Below, one piece after another: positions 1-5,016 of a stretch of DNA of 5,016 nt (positions are counted from its first letter, which is position 1; every line of letters begins with the position of its first letter). The stretch lies in contig PIVH01000772.1 in the NCBI GenBank assembly GCA_003354225.1, positions 1 to 5,016 of the forward strand, read 5' to 3'. This DNA comes from Globobulimina sp. Lineage: Eukaryota; Foraminifera; Rotaliida. A program made the position numbers and the translations under genes. The notes below the pieces were generated by a model. The model was not told the origin of the DNA, did not search any database, and saw only the letters and a list, made by a program, of their open reading frames with translations.

Positions 1-30
1 TAATCCATTCGGAATGGTGTAATCCATTAC
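1..30. repeat. Short overlapping direct and inverted repeats at the window edge
   Basis: The 9-mer taatccatt occurs at 1-9 and again at 20-28. Between and around the copies, ccattc-g-gaatgg (5-17) is a perfect 6-bp-arm inverted repeat, and gtaat-cc-attac (19-30) is a 5-bp-arm inverted repeat. The cluster lies at the window boundary, so its full extent is unknown. It could be the end of a small repeat family or chance structure in AT-rich DNA. Confidence 0.35.
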
Positions 31-519
31 TATTTTACCAGTTTAAAAATATTACCACTTTAACAATTTTTCCTATTATATTAATTACTTTTAGTTTTAC
101 TATGTAAAGCAATTTATTCTTTTACTTTTTTCTTTTTCTCTGTTTAAACAAAATTGAATATAACAATGGATCAATTAAATGTATTCTTAAAATTAAGTTA
201 TGTTTTATTCCAATGTTTTTTTCTGTTTCTTTGTTTTTATTATTCTTTTTATCATTTGATTGGGATGCAAATTATTTAAACATTTTACAAATTTATGTCT
301 ATTTTATATTTATTCCCTTTTATGTTCCCTATACATTAAACCATTTACTTTTTTATCCTATGACTGTTTGATTTATTTGATTTGTATACAACAACTATGT
401 GTTATTATATATGTGTGTTTCACTCATATATTTAGTAAATCCCCTGTGGATAAGTAGTAACGTGAATTATTGTGTGTATTTAATTAAATTAAAACCCTTG
501 CAGTCTTAGGTCAATATAG
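1..519. other. AT-rich non-coding stretch, probably intron and/or upstream sequence
   Basis: No convincing gene is present. The + strand is strongly T-rich from about 121 to 310, with many runs of T and TTTC/TTTG, which fits an intron or a spacer better than coding sequence. The only longer frames are a 37-codon ATG frame (166-279) and a Phe/Leu/Tyr-rich frame that opens only at a TTG (260-457). Both have the composition expected from translating T-rich DNA. Towards the end there are candidate 3' splice acceptors: AG at 502-503 after a short pyrimidine tract (cccttgcag), AG at 508-509, and AG at 518-519 immediately before the thioredoxin exon. The reading as an intron is inference. Confidence 0.5.
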
Positions 520-744
520 GCCTGGAACATCAAAAAAAAATTGATAAAAAAAGCAAGTTCAAAATATGTGAATGTCATTTTTCTGAAAGTTGACATTGAT
601 GAATGTCTTGATTCCGCGGATGACTACGGAGTAAAAAATCTGCCGACAATAAAATTTATCAAAAACGGGAAAATAATTGGCGAATTAGTTGGTGCCGGAG
701 GTGCTGCCAAATTTGAAGACACACTCAAAAAACATTGTGGATAG
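520..744 (+). CDS. Thioredoxin-like protein, C-terminal exon (5' partial, active site not seen)
   Basis: This frame encodes the C-terminal two thirds of a thioredoxin fold. The core reads VNVIFLKVDID, then a helix (ECLDSADDYGV), then the cis-proline element NLPTIKFIKNGK, then ELVGAG and a final amphipathic helix ending KKHCG before TAG at 742-744. These elements occur in thioredoxin order and spacing. Thioredoxins normally reduce protein disulfides in the cytosol, nucleus or organelles through a WCGPC motif about 14-18 residues before this start. Here the frame is open only back to 520, where the in-frame TAG at 517-519 coincides with an AG splice acceptor, so an upstream exon is inferred. 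The first codons (AWNIKKK) align where PCK would be expected and contain no cysteine. No in-frame ATG precedes the conserved part, and the frame cannot start bacterially. A run of nine A (532-540) lies at the edge of the conserved region; one more A would join a different upstream frame. It may be a spliced gene, an inactive thioredoxin-fold protein or a pseudogene. The fold assignment is strong; gene status is moderate. Confidence 0.75.
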   Translation, partial: AWNIKKKLIKKASSKYVNVIFLKVDIDECLDSADDYGVKNLPTIKFIKNGKIIGELVGAGGAAKFEDTLKKHCG

Positions 745-829
745 TATCCTTGCACATGATTTTATATTATATTTAACCTAATTTGAGTTCTTCAAAACGT
801 CAAACTCGTTAATCGTAAATAGAGTAAAA

Positions 830-835
830 AATAAA
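830..835 (+). terminator. Candidate poly(A) signal AATAAA for the thioredoxin-like gene
   Basis: A canonical AATAAA lies 85 bp after the TAG stop. Two more copies follow at 873-878 and 884-889. The hexamer is common by chance in AT-rich DNA and the organism's own signal is unknown, so this is a positional suggestion only. Confidence 0.35.
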
Positions 836-883
836 AATAACTAGTACTACCTTTTCACACTAGGACTGACATAATAAAACAAT

Positions 884-889
884 AATAAA
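884..889 (+). terminator. Alternative poly(A) signal AATAAA (pair with 873-878)
   Basis: Two AATAAA hexamers, 873-878 and 884-889, sit in a locally A-rich stretch downstream of the thioredoxin exon and on its strand. They could be the used signal if the 3' UTR is about 150 bases long. They may equally be chance matches. Confidence 0.25.
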
Positions 890-943
890 CAAACAAAAAC
901 ACACACACTGAGATCTTTTGTTTGCCACCATAATAATATGAAA

Positions 944-975
944 TAGTACATACTCATTGTAGTACATACTCACTA
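944..975. repeat. Tandem 16-bp direct repeat, two copies
   Basis: Units 944-959 and 960-975 match at 14 of 16 positions and share the exact 13-mer tagtacatactca. The array ends one base before the stop codon of the membrane-protein gene (977-979, - strand), so it forms the start of that gene's 3' UTR. Read on the - strand it contains TGAGTATGTACTA twice. Confidence 0.8.
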
Positions 976-976
976 T

Positions 977-2455
977 TTATGTATTTTTTTTCCTCCAATC
1001 TTTCATCAGTATATAATCGTGGCCAAATAAGATTTGTTTTAAAACATCTATTTTGGACATTCGTTGGATTGATTTGTCAAAAATTAAAATATCTAATTGA
1101 ATATCTACATATATTAAAACACCAATAACTAATCTTAAAATAGAATTGATTGATTGAGATAAAGTGAAATATTCACCATGATTTGCAATAAAAAGCCATC
1201 CAAATCCGTATAAATAAACCAATAGTATAAAAAAGGCAGAGTACCAATCATAAATAAATTGTTGTATTGAATGCTTTGCTGTGTGCTGCATGAGCGGCAC
1301 ATATGATTTAAAATACATATTCATTACTAAATATTCTACCAATTTATACAACGAAGCAGCAATAATCAACAAAATAATGTTAAATATTTCAAAATTACTG
1401 TTTGAATTGAAGTTATTGCAATAAATTTGTAAGTATACTTCCGCAATAATTAGACATGATATTCGAGAGCCAATCCATCCATCGACAATTATTCGCAATA
1501 TATCACGATATAAAAAAATAGCAAAAAACCACAACATCATAAAAAAAAATGTTATTTCCAATCCGTTGTAATTCATTGAAAATCGATACATTTTCCAATA
1601 ATAAATGCTAAGCATAAAACATAATAATGGTTTAAATAAACAATAAATTATATATAAACATAGAGGATTTGCAAACTGCCAATATGACGAATGTACAGAA
1701 TTTCGCAATAATTGTAAATTATTAAAATTTAAATGTGGCATAAGATAATAATTACGGTGAACACAACACCATTTTTGAAATGGATATAATAATTCAAACG
1801 GATACGATGAGGACGGTAATTTCAACACATTTTTAAGAACAATCCATTTTTGACAATATTCATTTTTATAATTTAAATATAACGCTGCCAAACATCCGGT
1901 TAATTGTAATGTTGATGTTATTGACAATAAAAAGCCAAATAGTTCATGATCTGTGTATAAATATTCATATTCATACTCCTCATTATATGTGTAATTAATG
2001 CCATATTTATCAATACTGATTATATTGAATAAAGCACTGAAAAACACACAATTTGGTGGTAATAATAATAATGTAACCAATAATATAAAGTATATTAAAT
2101 TTAAAATTTGGGGTATTATGTATTGATATTTCGATAAGTCTTTGTGCATTGACAGTATATGCTCATAGTAATCATTGCTAAATCTCAATATCTCCATTAA
2201 TATTTCTGCGGGAATCTCCAAATCAGCGTAATTATCATCTGTCACATGCCTTAATTTTTTTATCTTTCTTTTTTGTCGTTTCACTTTGGTTTTGAAATTG
2301 ATTCGGTCCGTATTAATATTCATTTTATTTAAGCCTATTTCATCCAAAAGATGTATCAATGGGGATCGGAAAAATTGCATTTGATTCCATTTCACTATTA
2401 AAGTCCTTCTGATTTCATATACTGAGCATGATGACATTGAAAATATTTTAATCAT
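977..2455 (-). CDS. Polytopic membrane protein of unknown family, 492 aa
   Basis: I do not recognise the family. The first 110 residues are soluble and strongly basic in one patch (residues 55-70, KTKVKRQKRKIKKLRH). Hydrophobic segments follow at about 112-133 (possibly extended to 147), 171-194, 265-287, 300-317, a short one at 332-346, and 355-380, 404-424 and 436-458, giving six to eight membrane spans. The basic N-terminus suggests that it faces the cytosol. The loop between the first two spans (148-171) is rich in Tyr and Glu and holds an N-Y-T sequon at 154-156, which fits an extracellular or luminal face. A soluble loop of about 70 residues (195-264) and a charged tail from 459 follow. 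There is no signal peptide and no catalytic motif I can name; receptor, channel or transporter are all possible. The ATG at 2455-2453 is chosen because an in-frame stop lies 15 bases upstream (2473-2471); Met7 is an alternative start. The frame is intron-free. Codons are very A/T-rich, more so than in the MATH gene. It is divergent from the MATH gene, 119 bp apart. Confidence 0.8.
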   Translation of the reverse strand: MIKIFSMSSCSVYEIRRTLIVKWNQMQFFRSPLIHLLDEIGLNKMNINTDRINFKTKVKRQKRKIKKLRHVTDDNYADLEIPAEILMEILRFSNDYYEHILSMHKDLSKYQYIIPQILNLIYFILLVTLLLLPPNCVFFSALFNIISIDKYGINYTYNEEYEYEYLYTDHELFGFLLSITSTLQLTGCLAALYLNYKNEYCQKWIVLKNVLKLPSSSYPFELLYPFQKWCCVHRNYYLMPHLNFNNLQLLRNSVHSSYWQFANPLCLYIIYCLFKPLLCFMLSIYYWKMYRFSMNYNGLEITFFFMMLWFFAIFLYRDILRIIVDGWIGSRISCLIIAEVYLQIYCNNFNSNSNFEIFNIILLIIAASLYKLVEYLVMNMYFKSYVPLMQHTAKHSIQQFIYDWYSAFFILLVYLYGFGWLFIANHGEYFTLSQSINSILRLVIGVLIYVDIQLDILIFDKSIQRMSKIDVLKQILFGHDYILMKDWRKKNT

Positions 2456-2574
2456 CTGACTTTCGGAGGTTTAGTTTTTGTTTTTGTCTGTTACTTCACT
2501 TCGACTAATAGCTTATTCACAGTGGTACAAACAAAAATTTGTACTTCTTAGAAACAATAAAATCGACCATTAAA
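2456..2574. promoter_or_regulatory. Divergent intergenic control region, 119 bp
   Basis: This is the whole interval between the ATGs of two divergent genes, so the core promoters and 5' UTRs of both must lie in it or in the coding starts. No TATA box or initiator can be assigned with confidence. Visible structure is a GTTTTTGTTTTTGT tract at 2474-2487 and an inverted repeat at 2525-2544. The MATH gene start has A at -3 (taaaATGa), while the membrane-protein start has C at -3. Calling it bidirectional is inference from position. Confidence 0.5.
2525..2544. repeat. 7-bp inverted repeat GTACAAA-n6-TTTGTAC
   Basis: Perfect 7-bp arms at 2525-2531 and 2538-2544 flank a 6-base A-rich spacer. It ends 30 bases before the ATG of the MATH gene. 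In DNA it could be a dimeric transcription-factor site; in RNA it would be a weak hairpin in the MATH 5' UTR. Function is not shown by the sequence. Confidence 0.5.
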
Positions 2575-4710
2575 ATGAGTGCACCAACATACAGAGGGAC
2601 CTATGATTGGGAGTTGGATGGAGAAACATTAAAAAAATTCAAGAAAGGCAAAACCGGCGACGAATTTAAATCACCCGAATTTGAGATTGGTCCATTAATA
2701 AAATGGCATTTACGAAGTAATCCGAATGGCACAGAGGAGAACGATGCAGGTAATTGCCAGTTACATTTAGTATTATCATCCTATCCAATTCATTTTACAA
2801 ATATTATAATATTTTACCAATTGCATTGCGCACAAACCGCCTCCAATTTCAGCGCCATTAAATCGTTTAAAAAAGTGGATGAGAGCGTGGTTTGGTTTCG
2901 TGGCGTATTTCGAAACGATGAGTTAATAAATTTACCAGAAACAGTTAAAAAATTAGCGTTCCAATGCAGTATAAACATATTAAGATTAGAAAGCGGAGAA
3001 AATGTATTATTTGAATACCCGCTGGACATTGATTTTAAGAAGAAATCGCAATTTGTATTAGATTGGAAGATTAAGGATGATATGTTGCAGAAATTCCAGA
3101 CTGCCAAGCATGGCAAATTCGTCTCTGACAATACCATCCATGATAATATGTGGAGTCTACAATGTGCGCCAAATGGCTACAGAGCCAACGACCATGGCTC
3201 TGTCCGATTATTTATGCAATTATGCGCATTGCCACCCGGCATAAAATCAGTACATTTGAGCCGCAAATTAGAATGTATTGATAAGGAAGTTACACGGGCG
3301 AAGACCAAAGATTTGCCATGGGGCTATGACACGGCTACGGCGGATATTGCTATGGCTGATAAAAGCAATACAAATAATAAGCAGCGACAGAATAGTGGCT
3401 GGAGCAGAACCGCATTGCTACGGAGATGTGTCTCGCATTTGGATGAAATTAATTTTCGCGCTACCATCGATATTAAGGGCTATACCACCTACGATGGCAA
3501 AAAAATAAATATTGCCGCCGCTGGGAAAAAAAGAAAACGGTCCTCGGCGACGACTGCACCAAAGATAGATGTAAACGACATGGAAGTGGATGGTGAGGAG
3601 AAAAAAGAGGCGGAGGATGGGGATGATTTTGGTAAGAAACCGCCAAAAAAGAAAAGGAAAACGTCGACCAAAGATACAGACAAAAAGAAGAAAAAAAGTG
3701 AGAAAGAAGAGCAAGAGTCAGAAGAGGATGGTGATGGTGGCAGCGATATGGACGTGACTGATATTAAACGGATAGAAGTGGACAATAACATTAGTGGCGG
3801 ATATGAATGGAGATTAAGTAATGATTTGTTGCGCCAATTTAAGACTGCTAAATATCGCAAAGTATGGCAATCTGAGGAGTTTACAGTGTGCGATTTAAAA
3901 TGGGTCATTGAGGTCTATCCCGCTGGGCAGCGTAAGAAGGACAAGGATGATGGCTCCGCGTGTGTCTTATTGACAATGGTCAGTGAATTGGACGAGGCTA
4001 TCGGCAAAATGGGTGTTTGTTGGACATTATATGTTAAACCAGCGGGGTTATCCTATACAACCATCTCAGAGTTTACAGGCAGTAATAACTCCTTTGGTTG
4101 TGATGCTCTTTTATCTCAAAATGAAGTGAAAGCATTGAAGAATACCTTTGAAGAGAAAGTAATGATTGGCTGTAAGTTGACCGTGTTGAATAGCATCGAG
4201 ACGAAAGATTTGAAAGCAAAGATTTATAAACAAATCTATCCATTAAAAATCAAGAATAATGAGGATGGGATCAGTGGTGCGGACAATGAGTTTTTTTCGA
4301 AGCACTGCGCGTTTGGATGGGACATTGATGAGAATTTGATGAAGCAATTTAAGGCTGCACCGATTGGGAAATATTTTGAGTCGTCGCGGTTGAATGGAAA
4401 TATGTGGAGTTTACGATGTGCCCCAAATGGGGAAAGGAAAGAAGATGAAGGGAATGTTGCGTTGGTGTTGCAATTAAATGCATTTCCTGCAGGTATTGGA
4501 AAAATGAAAGTTGAATTTAAATTAAAATGCAGTGAGGCAAAGACCAGTGGTCTTTTGGTGCATAATTATACCATCGCTAAATCTGAGGCTGGATGGAATT
4601 GTAAATTAAAAAAATCAGAGATTGAGTCATTCAATTCATTGACATTTAAAGCATTTGTTGACATTACAATGTTTTATGATACTAAATATAAACGTATTAA
4701 AACATTATAA
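2575..4710 (+). CDS. Four-repeat MATH-domain-like protein with nuclear-type charged linker, 711 aa
   Basis: Four copies of a MATH-like (TRAF-C homology) module lie at about residues 9-152, 158-303, 408-560 and 578-703. Each has an aromatic/Trp start (YDW, LDW, YEW, FGW), a (K/R/Q)-F-(K/Q)-x-(A/G) step, a W-x-(L/I) strand, a P-(N/A)-G turn followed by D-x-G, and a hydrophobic strand ending at or near a Pro or Cys. MATH domains are eight-stranded beta sandwiches that bind short peptides in partner proteins; here they occur without BTB, RING or protease domains. Repeats 2 and 4 are closest to each other (NMWSL-x-CAPNG in both), and 1 and 3 are more divergent. The linker (about 314-402) holds basic clusters GKKRKR (317-322) and PPKKKRK (356-362), Lys370-374, and acidic runs (340-351, 376-392), so nuclear location is likely. 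The start at 2575 is the first ATG of a frame otherwise open only from a TTG at 2539. No introns are needed. A scaffold or adaptor role is inference. Confidence 0.85.
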   Translation: MSAPTYRGTYDWELDGETLKKFKKGKTGDEFKSPEFEIGPLIKWHLRSNPNGTEENDAGNCQLHLVLSSYPIHFTNIIIFYQLHCAQTASNFSAIKSFKKVDESVVWFRGVFRNDELINLPETVKKLAFQCSINILRLESGENVLFEYPLDIDFKKKSQFVLDWKIKDDMLQKFQTAKHGKFVSDNTIHDNMWSLQCAPNGYRANDHGSVRLFMQLCALPPGIKSVHLSRKLECIDKEVTRAKTKDLPWGYDTATADIAMADKSNTNNKQRQNSGWSRTALLRRCVSHLDEINFRATIDIKGYTTYDGKKINIAAAGKKRKRSSATTAPKIDVNDMEVDGEEKKEAEDGDDFGKKPPKKKRKTSTKDTDKKKKKSEKEEQESEEDGDGGSDMDVTDIKRIEVDNNISGGYEWRLSNDLLRQFKTAKYRKVWQSEEFTVCDLKWVIEVYPAGQRKKDKDDGSACVLLTMVSELDEAIGKMGVCWTLYVKPAGLSYTTISEFTGSNNSFGCDALLSQNEVKALKNTFEEKVMIGCKLTVLNSIETKDLKAKIYKQIYPLKIKNNEDGISGADNEFFSKHCAFGWDIDENLMKQFKAAPIGKYFESSRLNGNMWSLRCAPNGERKEDEGNVALVLQLNAFPAGIGKMKVEFKLKCSEAKTSGLLVHNYTIAKSEAGWNCKLKKSEIESFNSLTFKAFVDITMFYDTKYKRIKTL

Positions 4711-4777
4711 AAACATAAATTTTTTATAACCATAATTATCCAACGAACTTTTCTGTCTTGCTGCTAGTGAGAGCATC
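4711..4777. other. Short spacer after the MATH gene
   Basis: The first 30 or so bases are A/T-rich and contain a T run (ttttttata), then composition becomes markedly more balanced from about 4738. No canonical AATAAA is seen directly after the stop; ACATAAAT at 4713-4720 is the nearest A-rich element. If the next frame is a gene, this spacer must contain both the 3' end of the MATH transcript and the 5' UTR of the next gene. Confidence 0.4.
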
Positions 4778-5002
4778 ATGGTAACACTTTGCTTTTCGTT
4801 ATGCCTTATGAGTCTGATGCAAATGCTTTCGACACGAATTGTTGACTTCAACATTGACCATTTACTCGACAAGATTCCAAGCGAATTTGTGCCTGACACT
4901 AACAGGGAGAAGACATCACATGACCTATCAGCAGTTGCTGTTGTATCATCAGGCGGACAGTCAGATTGTCCTCAACTCGCAATTGTAAAGGGTTTCATAT
5001 AA
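4778..5002 (+). CDS. Possible small secreted protein or first exon of a downstream gene, 74 codons
   Basis: The frame starts at an ATG in a good eukaryotic context (A at -3, G at +4). The first 18 or so residues (MVTLCFSLCLMSLMQMLS) are hydrophobic and could be a signal peptide, although there is no basic n-region. The rest is mixed and soluble (LLDKIPSEFVPDTNREK and onward, ending near VKGFI). I recognise no family. Base composition rises in G+C relative to both flanks, which supports coding. The frame ends at TAA 5000-5002. Alternatively a donor-like GTAAAG at 4985-4990 would end an exon after codon 69, and the gene would continue past the window. An antisense frame (4705-4899) overlaps it and cannot be wholly excluded. 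The gene status is uncertain. Confidence 0.4.
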   Translation: MVTLCFSLCLMSLMQMLSTRIVDFNIDHLLDKIPSEFVPDTNREKTSHDLSAVAVVSSGGQSDCPQLAIVKGFI

Positions 5003-5016
5003 TTGTGATTTCTAAT

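Larger units (their letters stand above)
745..976. other. Convergent intergenic spacer (3' ends of two genes)
   Basis: This AT-rich spacer separates the thioredoxin exon (+) from the membrane-protein gene (-), so it should hold both 3' UTRs. On the + strand it carries three AATAAA hexamers, an (AC)n tract around 899-908 and a tandem 16-bp repeat next to the opposite gene's stop codon. I see no coding frame or RNA gene in it. Confidence 0.6.

Noticed and set aside
166-279. 37-codon ATG frame beginning MDQLNVFLKL
   Set aside because: It is short, dominated by Phe/Leu/Tyr from T-rich sequence, and cannot be joined to the thioredoxin exon by splice sites I can defend.
260-457. 65-codon frame rich in Phe, Leu, Tyr, Ile and Cys
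   Set aside because: It has no ATG at its start (TTG), lies in T-rich intron-like sequence, and its hydrophobicity is what translation of T-rich DNA gives. No domain is visible.
2539-2574. Extension of the MATH protein to a TTG at 2539
   Set aside because: Eukaryotic initiation at TTG is unlikely; the ATG at 2575 has A at -3 and begins just before the first MATH module.
2814-3137. Antisense frame inside MATH repeats 1-2
   Set aside because: It mirrors a clearly coding + strand, has no recognisable domain and is best explained as a shadow.
3278-3508. Second + strand frame of 76 codons within repeat 2
   Set aside because: It overlaps the MATH reading frame in another phase, and the MATH frame carries the conserved motifs.
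3418-3908. Two antisense frames rich in Phe, Leu and Ser opposite the linker
   Set aside because: They are the complement of the Lys/Glu-rich linker codons, which automatically produces Phe/Leu/Ser-rich hydrophobic frames. They are not membrane proteins.
3163-4431. Cysteines and Asn-Gly turns as a possible zinc site or protease motif
   Set aside because: The Cys of CAPNG and the closing LxC Cys occur once each per module without the clustering or His partners of a zinc finger, and repeats 1 and 3 do not keep the pattern.
4705-4899. Antisense 64-codon frame at the end of the window
   Set aside because: It runs over the AT-rich spacer and the MATH stop codon, ends in low-complexity residues and shows no domain. 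The + frame is the better candidate, though neither is certain.
1-5016. CRISPR array, tRNA or rRNA gene, insertion sequence
   Set aside because: No regularly spaced repeats, no tRNA arm pattern, no rRNA-like conserved segment and no transposase frame were seen on either strand.

Overview
The window looks like a compact, AT-rich nuclear segment from a eukaryote, most likely a protist. The evidence is a strand-skewed, intron-like stretch leading into a thioredoxin-fold exon, MATH-type (TRAF-C homology) repeats, a protein with classical monopartite nuclear localisation signals, no Shine-Dalgarno signals, and long frames that read with the standard genetic code (TAA and TAG both end genes). The taxon cannot be fixed from the sequence alone.

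Layout. 1-519 holds no supported gene: it is T-rich and resembles intron or upstream sequence. 520-744 (+) is the C-terminal exon of a thioredoxin-like protein, whose CxxC active site is not visible in frame. 745-976 is a short convergent spacer with poly(A)-type signals and a 16-bp tandem repeat. 977-2455 (-) encodes a 492-residue polytopic membrane protein of unknown family. 2456-2574 is a 119-bp divergent spacer that must carry the 5' control of both flanking genes and contains a 7-bp inverted repeat. 2575-4710 (+) encodes a 711-residue protein with four MATH-like repeats, split into two pairs by a highly charged linker rich in nuclear localisation signals. 4778-5002 (+) is a possible small secreted protein or first exon of a gene that continues past the window.

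The genes do not form an obvious pathway. The membrane-protein gene and the MATH gene are divergent and probably share a promoter region, which hints at co-expression but does not prove it. The most interesting items are the ABAB organisation of the MATH protein with its nuclear linker, the orphan membrane protein, and the active-site-less thioredoxin exon with a homopolymer at its 5' edge.
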